Positions 1 through 5,528 of a DNA stretch of 6,824 nucleotides are shown here, piece after piece (positions within the stretch are counted from its first letter, which is position 1; each line of letters opens with the position of its first letter). This stretch comes from Treponema sp. (lineage in GTDB: Bacteria > Spirochaetota > Spirochaetia > Treponematales > Breznakiellaceae). A program made the position numbers and the translations under genes. The notes below the pieces were generated by a model. The model ran no database searches, was not told the DNA's origin, and saw only the letters and a list, made by a program, of their open reading frames with translations. The stretch lies in the NCBI GenBank assembly GCA_009786625.1, contig WQRT01000031.1, positions 1 to 6,824 of the forward strand. The letters are read 5' to 3'.

Positions 1-392
1 TCCGTATGGGCAAGTTCACGGCCGCGGAAACGTATCGTCACCTTTACCTTGTTGCCTTCGGACAAAAATTCCTTTATATGCTTCGACTTAAAATCAAGAT
101 CGTGATCGTCGATCTTGGGCTGCATCCGGATTTCCTTAAGCTTGATAAGTTTCTGTTTTTTTCTAGAATCCCGAAGCCTCTTTTCATTTTCAAACCTGAA
201 CTTGCCGTAATCCAGAATCTTGACAACAGGGGGTACCGCCTGGGGCGCTACTTCCACAAGATCCAGCCCTGTTTCCCTGGCAATTTCAAGCGCTTGCGAT
301 ACAGACATAATCCCCTGATCACCGTCATCCCGGATTAAACGGACTTCTCTGGAACGAATCTGTTCGTTAATACGCAAATCTTTCTCCGCCAA
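1..392 (-). CDS. infC: Translation initiation factor IF-3 (partial, C-terminus off the left edge)
   Basis: IF-3 binds the 30S subunit, prevents premature 50S joining and proofreads the start codon and initiator tRNA. About 130 residues are visible: the N-terminal domain with [14 protein letters not shown] near residues 7-20 and [20 protein letters not shown] near 47-66, the basic linker with KKQK, then [13 protein letters not shown] and [14 protein letters not shown] opening the C-terminal domain. These are hallmark IF-3 motifs. The C-terminal 40-50 residues lie outside the window. The start is TTG at 392-390, preceded by AAAGGAGG. The frame is open further upstream to a TAA but contains no ATG or GTG. 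The alternatives are TTG at 377-375 (GGAG six bases upstream) and ATT at 422-420 (no ribosome site). It diverges from the che operon and is probably unrelated to it; in many bacteria rpmI and rplT follow infC, here out of view. Confidence 0.96.
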   Translation of the reverse strand, partial: MAEKDLRINEQIRSREVRLIRDDGDQGIMSVSQALEIARETGLDLVEVAPQAVPPVVKILDYGKFRFENEKRLRDSRKKQKLIKLKEIRMQPKIDDHDLDFKSKHIKEFLSEGNKVKVTIRFRGRELAHT

Positions 393-396
393 CTGG

Positions 397-404
397 CCTC
401 CTTT
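397..404 (-). promoter_or_regulatory. Ribosome binding site of infC
   Basis: Read on the minus strand this is AAAGGAGG, a near-perfect Shine-Dalgarno sequence, separated by 4 bases (CCAG) from the TTG at 392. It decides the start, because no AUG-type codon exists between the upstream in-frame TAA and the body of the protein. The spacing is slightly short, which leaves the TTG at 377 (with GGAG just before it) as a second possibility. Confidence 0.7.
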
Positions 405-451
405 ATCTCCCTGCTTTTCAATATTTTTACATTTTTTATCTTTTTTGTCTA

Positions 452-481
452 GTGACTTGCCTGTTTATTTTATACTATAAA
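452..481 (+). promoter_or_regulatory. Alternative candidate promoter of the che operon
   Basis: GTGACT (452-457) and TATAAA (476-481) have an 18-base spacer, matching the consensus at 4 of 6 and 5 of 6 positions. Transcription would start near 488 and give a leader of about 38 bases. The only purine-rich stretch in that leader, GGGGTGA at 500-506, lies about 20 bases from the ATG and is too far away to act as a normal ribosome binding site. It competes with the 492-520 candidate; both could be active. Confidence 0.3.
470..480. repeat. Short palindrome TTATA-C-TATAA in the divergent promoter region
   Basis: Eleven bases are symmetrical about C475 (TTATACTATAA). Each strand reads a -10-like TATA box (TATAAA on plus at 476-481, TATAAA on minus at 474-469), so the core could serve polymerase in both directions. 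I see no good -35 for the minus strand, and AT-rich DNA makes short palindromes common. Confidence 0.35.
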
Positions 482-491
482 AACTTATTTA

Positions 492-520
492 TTGCTTTTG
501 GGGTGAAATTATTGTATTAT
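492..520 (+). promoter_or_regulatory. Candidate sigma-70 promoter of the che operon, implying a leaderless transcript
   Basis: TTGCTT (492-497) and TATTAT (515-520) are separated by 17 bases. The -10 matches the consensus at 5 of 6 positions and the -35 only at 3 of 6. The -10 ends 5 bases before the cheW ATG, so the transcript would begin at or within a base or two of that ATG. This fits the absence of a ribosome binding site next to the ATG. It is read by eye only. Confidence 0.4.
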
Positions 521-525
521 CTTAT

Positions 526-1041
526 ATGGCTGAAAAAAGCGGGGATAAAACTCCCGAGGAAAACTCCGCGCAGGAAGCATCTGCGAAGGACGCGGGGGGT
601 AATACCGGAAAATACCTTGTATTTACAATCAGCGGAGAGCGTTACGCCGTTCCTTCCGGGATTATTGGGGAAGTAGCGGTTCTTGAGAAAGTCTTTCCGA
701 TGCCGCTGGTTCCCGATTATGTGCGCGGCCTTATCAACCGCTATTCCATTCCATACGCGCTTATAGACATAAGCCTTTTCCTTCACAAAGACGCTACGGA
801 TGCAAGGAAGGTAATCGTACTTAAAGACGATATCGAAAAAATAGCCTTCCTTATTGATGATGTTATCGATATTCCCGATATACCGTATTCCATGCTTGTA
901 AAAATCGAAAAAGAGGCGGATGGATTTAACCCTTCAATAAGCGCCTACTTTGAATGCGGCGGAAAAAGCGTTCTGTGTATCGATACGGAAGAACTTGTCG
1001 GCAGTATTAAAAAAGGTTTTGAACGGGAAATATGGAAATGA
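526..1041 (+). CDS. cheW: CheW-family adaptor with an altered NLRG motif
   Basis: CheW couples CheA kinase to receptor tips in the cytoplasmic array. The 171-residue protein has a hydrophilic Ala/Glu/Lys-rich tail (about 1-27) and then one CheW domain. The first strands are GKYLVFTISGERYAVP (28-43), followed by MPLVPDYVRGLIN (59-71), IPYALIDI (75-82), ARKVIVL, IAFLIDDVIDI and a C-terminal VLCIDTEELV strand. Classical CheW has NLRG after VRGVI (N60-L61-R62-G63 in E. coli). Here the sequence is N71-R72-Y73-S74, so the Arg62 and Gly63 positions are Tyr and Ser. The ATG at 526 is the first plausible start, yet it has no ribosome site at normal spacing (GGGGTGA ends 19 bases away), which suggests a leaderless message. 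It is the first gene of the operon. CheW family membership is clear; full coupling function is inferred. Confidence 0.9.
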   Translation: MAEKSGDKTPEENSAQEASAKDAGGNTGKYLVFTISGERYAVPSGIIGEVAVLEKVFPMPLVPDYVRGLINRYSIPYALIDISLFLHKDATDARKVIVLKDDIEKIAFLIDDVIDIPDIPYSMLVKIEKEADGFNPSISAYFECGGKSVLCIDTEELVGSIKKGFEREIWK

Positions 1042-1478
1042 GATTTTTTATCTTTCCGCTTGATAATATCCATATTGCTGTTGCCGCGGACAAGGTAAAA
1101 TGTTTTATTTCACTTGATAATGTTCAGGAGGACAGCTATCAGGCAGAACCCGGCCAGATAAAAATCCCCATATATATCGTTTTCGGGAAAAGCCGCGGGG
1201 AGAATATCTCATGCCACGGTATAGTTTTAAAACAAAAAACAAGCCGCGATGAAACGCTTGTAATAATTACGCCACATATAGAAAAAGATATAAATATCGA
1301 TGAAAAGGAAATACAGAGCCTTCCCGGATGTTTCTCCGATGTTTATTCTTCGTTTTCAGGGCTTTATTTTAACGGACAGAAAATAGTTTTATTTCTTAAT
1401 GTTGATAATATGATCTCGCTCTGGCTGAAAAACCCTGAAAGGGTACAGTTACCTGCGGAAGGACAGGCGCAGGGATGA
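1038..1478 (+). CDS. Degenerate CheW-like protein
   Basis: This is a 146-residue protein of uncertain function. Its overall strand pattern resembles CheW: an opening MRFFIFPLDNIHIAVAADKV like the first two CheW strands, a middle ETLVIITPHIEKDINI, then SLPGCFSDV and LYFNGQKIVLFLNVDNMI like the last CheW strands (normally ending in a LLLDLDKLL-type strand). The central VRGVINLRG...PVIDL segment is missing or reduced to GQIKIPIYIVFGKS. No signal peptide or membrane segment is seen. The start at 1038 gives an ATGA overlap with cheW, matching the two following junctions, and GGGA lies 9 bases upstream. An in-frame ATG at 1032 is the alternative (+2 residues) but has only 3 bases to GGGA. It could be a second adaptor, a CheW antagonist or an array spacer. 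The CheW assignment rests on visual alignment. Confidence 0.75.
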   Translation: MRFFIFPLDNIHIAVAADKVKCFISLDNVQEDSYQAEPGQIKIPIYIVFGKSRGENISCHGIVLKQKTSRDETLVIITPHIEKDINIDEKEIQSLPGCFSDVYSSFSGLYFNGQKIVLFLNVDNMISLWLKNPERVQLPAEGQAQG

Positions 1479-2557
1479 TTAATACAATTATTGTTGACGA
1501 CAGCGAAATGGTACGCGATGTAATCCGGGATTTTCTTGAAGAAGACGGCAATTTCAACATAATAGGTGAGGCTTGCGACGGCGAAGAAGGCGTGGAAAAA
1601 ATTCTCTCTTTAAATCCCGATCTTGTTACTTCCGATATCGAAATGCCCAAAATGAACGGTCTTGAAATGATCGATAAGGTCATGAGTAAACATCCTGTTC
1701 CTATTGTTGTAATCACAAGCCACGATACGGCAAAAACAGCGTACGAAGCGGCAATGAAAGGCGCTCTTGAGTTTTATTCTAAGGATCTTTTCTTAAAAGA
1801 TATTAGCCCGGAAAAGAAACAAAATATTTACGATACTTTAAAGCGCATAAGCGGTGTAAAATCGCGCGGCGGCTCTTCGTTTTTGCAGGATTTCCATACT
1901 CAGCCGAAAGCGCATGAAGAACCGGCATCAGCGCCTGAAGCGGCGAATGTACACAGAAATCAAAAAATTGATATGGTGGTTTTGGCTTCTTCCACAGGCG
2001 GGCCAAAAGCGTTGTCAAAGTTTTTTTCGTTAATGCCGGGAGATTTTCCGCTGCCCATAGCTATTGTTCAGCATAACTCCTCAGGCTTTGACAAAGATTT
2101 TGTTATATGGCTGGACACATTCGCGCAGCTTAATATAAAACTCGCTGAAGAAGGCGAATCGCCGTCCGCGGGAAATGTGTATGTCGCCAAAACAGATAAA
2201 CACCTTGAGCTTCGCCGCCGCTCGGACGGGTCTGGTTACATATTTTTTTACAATGATAATGAAGCCGAACAGAACCAGAAACCTGCCGCCGATGTTCTCT
2301 TTAGAACTGCCGCGGAGACTTGCGGGAAATCGCTTATTTCTGTCGTTCTTACAGGAATGGGCGCGGACGGCGCGGACGGAACGCAAAAAGTAAAAAAGCA
2401 CGGCGGCATTACAATCGCGCAGGATGAAGAAAGCTCCCTTATTTACGGCATGCCGAAAGCCGCGTTTGAAACAGGCTGTGTCGACAAAGTGCTGCCTTTG
2501 GATCAAATCCCTGATGAACTTGTAAGACTGGCGTGTAAGGAGTCAGGCGCGCAATGA
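1475..2557 (+). CDS. cheB: CheB: receptor methylesterase/glutamine deamidase with receiver domain
   Basis: CheB removes methyl groups from receptor glutamates and deamidates glutamines, activated by phosphotransfer from CheA. The 360-residue length is normal. Receiver domain, about 1-125: acidic pair D8-D9, phospho-acceptor D54 within SDIEMPKMNG, T81 and K103, all conserved. A linker rich in Pro/Ala/Glu/His follows (about 128-163). Catalytic domain, about 165-355: Ser173 in LASSTGGPKAL, His200 in IVQHNSSGF, Asp298 in VLTGMGADGADG, which is the full catalytic triad. The loop after His200 is NSSGFDKDF where most family members have MP.GFT..FA, a mild divergence. The ATG overlaps the stop of the preceding gene (ATGA); AAGGA and CAGG lie 11 and 7 bases upstream. 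Intact and very likely active. Confidence 0.97.
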   Translation: MINTIIVDDSEMVRDVIRDFLEEDGNFNIIGEACDGEEGVEKILSLNPDLVTSDIEMPKMNGLEMIDKVMSKHPVPIVVITSHDTAKTAYEAAMKGALEFYSKDLFLKDISPEKKQNIYDTLKRISGVKSRGGSSFLQDFHTQPKAHEEPASAPEAANVHRNQKIDMVVLASSTGGPKALSKFFSLMPGDFPLPIAIVQHNSSGFDKDFVIWLDTFAQLNIKLAEEGESPSAGNVYVAKTDKHLELRRRSDGSGYIFFYNDNEAEQNQKPAADVLFRTAAETCGKSLISVVLTGMGADGADGTQKVKKHGGITIAQDEESSLIYGMPKAAFETGCVDKVLPLDQIPDELVRLACKESGAQ

Positions 2558-3435
2558 AAGAATCACTTTGCCGCATGGCGGAAGAATGGTACGGCATTAA
2601 AACCGATCCCGATGATATAGAAAGATTACAAAACCATTTATTTTCAGGCGGAGCAAACACTCCTGATTATGATAAAATGTACAGTGATACAAACGTGTTG
2701 GAGCGTTTTTTTTCATCAGGCGAAGCATCTTCATTTTTAACAGTAAACGAAACTTATTTTTTTAGAGAGCCTGTTCATTTTTCCCTGCTTCAGGAATTAC
2801 TGCCATCTTTTAATCAATCTGCGGTGCGGATATGTTCGGCGGCCGCTTCCGCAGGATGCGAAGCCTACAGCATCGCCATGCTGATCGAAATGTATAACAG
2901 AAACGCGGAAAAACCTGTTTTATACCAGATTGACGCATTTGATATCAATCCAAAAGTAATTGAGACAGCCTGCCGAGGAATTTACAGTCAAAATACTTTA
3001 AGAGAAGACGGGAGCTGCTTCAGTTATCTTTCTGATTTATACCTTAAAAAAAATAATTATAATATTTATGTGGAACAGGAATTAAAAAATAAAATAAATT
3101 TTTTTGTGCATAATCTCCTTGACGGACTTAAAACGGATTATTATGACGTTATTTTTTTCCGTAACGCTTTTATTTATATTTTGCCTGACTACAGGGAAAG
3201 AGTGCTTACGAATCTTTTAAATTCATTAAAAGAAAACGGAGTTCTTATAATGGGAGTTTCAGAAACAGCCGCGGTATACCACCGCTATCTTGAGCAGAAA
3301 GTAAGGCGGCCGTTTCCGCAGAAAGAAGATGTTTTTTTCTTTCAGAAGAATACATATAAAAAACCGGCTGCGCCGGATTATTTTACAAACGCGCTGTTGG
3401 AAAAAAGCGCGGTACCTGCCGGATACGCAGGATAG
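2554..3435 (+). CDS. cheR: CheR: receptor glutamate methyltransferase, altered SAM loop
   Basis: CheR transfers methyl groups from S-adenosylmethionine to receptor glutamates. Of 293 residues, about 1-62 form a short helical N-terminal domain, then VNETYFFREPVHF (64-76) with the conserved Arg71. Next come the SAM-binding loop, SAAASAGCEAYSIAM (95-109), AFDINPKVIETACRGIYS, and DVIFFRNAFIYI (198-209) with R203-N204. The C-terminal strand MGVSETA corresponds to the usual G.SE. The loop usually reads (A/C)STGEEPYS; here Thr, the first Glu and Pro are replaced by Ala100, Cys102 and Ala104. No TPR extension is seen. The ATG overlaps the cheB stop; TAAGGAG ends 11 bases upstream. Coding DNA contains several homopolymer runs (T8 at 2706-2713, A8 at 3046-3053). 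The family is clear; catalytic competence is likely but untested because of the loop changes. Confidence 0.94.
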   Translation: MKESLCRMAEEWYGIKTDPDDIERLQNHLFSGGANTPDYDKMYSDTNVLERFFSSGEASSFLTVNETYFFREPVHFSLLQELLPSFNQSAVRICSAAASAGCEAYSIAMLIEMYNRNAEKPVLYQIDAFDINPKVIETACRGIYSQNTLREDGSCFSYLSDLYLKKNNYNIYVEQELKNKINFFVHNLLDGLKTDYYDVIFFRNAFIYILPDYRERVLTNLLNSLKENGVLIMGVSETAAVYHRYLEQKVRRPFPQKEDVFFFQKNTYKKPAAPDYFTNALLEKSAVPAGYAG

Positions 3436-3440
3436 GAGGA
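3434..3440 (+). promoter_or_regulatory. Ribosome binding site of mcp1
   Basis: AGGAGGA overlaps the cheR TAG stop (3433-3435) and lies 4 bases before the ATG at 3445. It is the strongest ribosome site in the operon and suggests mcp1 is translated more efficiently than the coupled genes before it. Confidence 0.8.
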
Positions 3441-3444
3441 AAGA

Positions 3445-5517
3445 ATGGTTTTTTCCAAATTGAAGATTTCTAAAAAGATTCTCATTTCAAGCGCGGTGTT
3501 TCTTATCCCGATTGGGGTTATGCTTTTCTTTATCTGCTCCATGACTTTGGGCAGAATTCAGAAAAGCGTCAACGAATATGACGGCATTAATGCGATTAAA
3601 CCGGCTGTAATGATCATGCAGGGTCTGCCTGAATATTTTAACGTTTATCTTGGACTTGAGCAGGGCGATATACGCGATCTTAACGATCAAATTACAAATG
3701 CCGTAAGAACTTTTGACAGGCAGATGGAGTTTTATAATTCAAAAGGGAGAAGCATGCAGCCTCTTTTCCCGATGTGGGAATCATTAAGAAGCTCCGAGAA
3801 AACCGACGCCGAACTATTCGATAACTCTCTTGATTTTATAAATAATTTAAAAGATTGTATAAACCGTACAGGCGAATATTCATCCCTTATTCTGGTTTCT
3901 GATATGGATACCTATAATTTTATCGCTCTTACATTAACATCCATTCTGGAAGCGTCCACCCGTTTATTGACAACAGGTAACTCTCTGCGCAGAGGGCTTT
4001 TATCTTCAAGCTCAATAGTTGAAACGTGGAATGCCGATATTATCGCGGCGGCGGCAAGCGGCCAGCCCCGCAGAAGGGCGATCTATGAAGGCGATCCAAA
4101 AAATATTACGATAAATATGCTTGACTCTGCCGAGCGGCAGTTGATAAGAAACAACAGGATTTTAATTGAATCAGATATTGAAAGGATTTCTTCCAGCGTA
4201 AGATCCGCAATGGAGGGAGAAAATAAAAAACCCGATGATTTTAACGAGCTTACATTAAAACTTGATCGTTACCTTGACAGTTCCATTGAACTCGGCAAGT
4301 TTCTGGGCGGTCAGCAAAGCGTTCTTACTGTATCAGGATTTTTAGGCGCCGTAACAAATACAAATAACGATTTATGCCGGTTATGGGAAGAATCCTTCAC
4401 ACAGCTCGCCCTGCAGATTCATAAAAATACGCAGACAGCGAGAATGCAATTGTTTTTATATCTATTTATAGTTCTTATTTCTATAGGGCTTGCGATCGGG
4501 TTTGTTATCATGATTACGCGCGATATAAATATGTCTGTGAAAAATCTTAAAGATCTTTTCAAGAGTCTTAACGAAAACGACCTTACCCTTTCTTTAAAAG
4601 TAAACTCGATGGATGAGTTCGGCGAACTAACTGTTGCGTTTAACGGTTTTCTTAATGTGCTGCGCTCCACGTTCGGCAGTTTTAAACAGAGTTCGCAGCT
4701 AGTTGCCGATTCTGTTTTTGATATTTCATCATCATCAAAAGAAATAACAACGACGGCAAATGAACAGTCCGCGAGCGTTTCAGAAATAGTCAGCACAATG
4801 GAAGGAAGTAAAAACCTTTCCGAGCAAATCGCACTTAAAACATCGGAAGTCGCCAATCTCGCGATTGAGACACAGGGTTTAAGCAGCAAGGGCGCGGAAC
4901 TGCGTGAAGCTAATCAGAATATGATGGAAGAGATAAGGAAGCAGAATCAGAAGATTATAAGCGAAATCCGCAATCTTTCGGACATGATAATCCGCATAAG
5001 CGAAGCGATTAGAATAATCGACGGCATTGCCGATCAAACCAAACTTATAGCGTTTAACGCTTCTCTTGAAGCGTCCGCGTCGGGAGAAGCCGGAACGCGC
5101 TTCGCTGTCGTCGCTTCTGAAATCAGGCGTTTTGCCGATAATGTCGCCGATTCCACAAGGGAAATCAAACAGAGAATCGAGGAAGTCCAGCGCGGCTCTC
5201 AGATACTTATCGCTGAAGCGAACTCCGGTTCAAAGCAGATCGAAATAGGCTACGAGAGAATGAGCGAGCAAAAAATCGTCTTTGAAAACATCGTTGACAA
5301 TTCGCAGAATGTCGCCACAAGATCGCAGCAGATTTCCAACTTAAGTAAACAGCAGGAACTGGCGACATCTCAGATATTCACAGCGTTAAAGGAAATATCC
5401 GCCGGTGTAAAGCAGTTTGTAATTGCGACTTCTTCAACTTCAAAAATTGCCGCGAGTTTAAACGTTATGTCGGTTGAGTTAAAGGGAAAAGTCGAAAAGT
5501 TCAAAACTGATAATTAA
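3445..5517 (+). CDS. Methyl-accepting chemotaxis protein with large extracytoplasmic helical domain and HAMP
   Basis: A transmembrane receptor of 690 residues. A basic N-terminus is followed by membrane helix 1 (about 12-33), an extracytoplasmic domain (about 34-334), membrane helix 2 (336-357), HAMP (about 358-408, with DEFGELTVAFN) and a signalling hairpin to the C-terminus. The sensor region looks all-helical; LVSDMDTYNFIAL around D153-Y157 recalls the D.DsYyL motif of helical-bundle sensors, though I cannot name a ligand. Likely methylation pair: E440-Q441 in ANEQSASVSEI. The hairpin tip is DQTKLIAFNASLEASASGEAG (530 onward), with Lys533 and Ala545 at the Asn376 and Arg388 positions of E. 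coli Tsr; Asn538 and Glu542 (Tsr N381, E385) are kept. No C-terminal NWETF-type tether for CheR/CheB: it ends VEKFKTDN. It follows cheR by 9 bases. Confidence 0.96.
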   Translation: MVFSKLKISKKILISSAVFLIPIGVMLFFICSMTLGRIQKSVNEYDGINAIKPAVMIMQGLPEYFNVYLGLEQGDIRDLNDQITNAVRTFDRQMEFYNSKGRSMQPLFPMWESLRSSEKTDAELFDNSLDFINNLKDCINRTGEYSSLILVSDMDTYNFIALTLTSILEASTRLLTTGNSLRRGLLSSSSIVETWNADIIAAAASGQPRRRAIYEGDPKNITINMLDSAERQLIRNNRILIESDIERISSSVRSAMEGENKKPDDFNELTLKLDRYLDSSIELGKFLGGQQSVLTVSGFLGAVTNTNNDLCRLWEESFTQLALQIHKNTQTARMQLFLYLFIVLISIGLAIGFVIMITRDINMSVKNLKDLFKSLNENDLTLSLKVNSMDEFGELTVAFNGFLNVLRSTFGSFKQSSQLVADSVFDISSSSKEITTTANEQSASVSEIVSTMEGSKNLSEQIALKTSEVANLAIETQGLSSKGAELREANQNMMEEIRKQNQKIISEIRNLSDMIIRISEAIRIIDGIADQTKLIAFNASLEASASGEAGTRFAVVASEIRRFADNVADSTREIKQRIEEVQRGSQILIAEANSGSKQIEIGYERMSEQKIVFENIVDNSQNVATRSQQISNLSKQQELATSQIFTALKEISAGVKQFVIATSSTSKIAASLNVMSVELKGKVEKFKTDN

Positions 5518-5521
5518 GGAG
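5516..5521 (+). promoter_or_regulatory. Ribosome binding site of mcp2
   Basis: AAGGAG overlaps the mcp1 TAA stop (5515-5517) and lies 7 bases before the ATG at 5529, an ideal spacing. Confidence 0.8.
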
Positions 5522-5528
5522 AGTTGTT

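Larger units (their letters stand above)
393..525. other. Divergent intergenic region between infC and the che operon
   Basis: This 133-bp AT-rich gap separates two genes transcribed away from each other, so it must hold promoters for both or receive their transcripts from elsewhere. It contains T-runs on the plus strand near 424-446 (an A-rich leader for infC on the other strand), a palindromic core at 470-480, and two candidate plus-strand promoters described separately. I found no convincing -35/-10 pair for infC, no terminator hairpin and no recognisable riboswitch or L20-type leader. Confidence 0.7.

Noticed and set aside
6..338. Plus-strand open frame of 110 codons opposite infC
   Set aside because: It lies wholly antisense to clear IF-3 coding sequence and its translation has no recognisable motif.
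420..422. ATT as the infC start, as in E. coli
   Set aside because: It is in frame but has only A/T-rich sequence upstream, while AAAGGAGG sits directly before the TTG at 392.
424..446. T-runs as a rho-independent terminator
   Set aside because: No GC-rich stem precedes the T-runs, and no plus-strand gene ends here because the flanking genes diverge.
452..676. Plus-strand open frame of 74 codons overlapping the cheW start
   Set aside because: It overlaps cheW in another frame and has no ribosome site; the intergenic part is AT-rich non-coding DNA.
517..786. Minus-strand open frame opposite cheW
   Set aside because: Antisense to a well-supported CheW domain, with no family resemblance.
2081..2506. 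Minus-strand open frame of 141 codons opposite cheB
   Set aside because: Antisense to the conserved catalytic domain of CheB, including the region of His200 and Asp298.
4727..4738. TCA trinucleotide repeat, also at 6192-6203 in mcp2
   Set aside because: Only about four units, encoding serine runs in both receptors; more likely codon usage than a functional repeat.
4419..4889. Minus-strand open frame of 156 codons opposite mcp1
   Set aside because: It mirrors the coiled-coil coding region, where long antisense frames are common; Ser/Leu/Arg-rich with no motifs.
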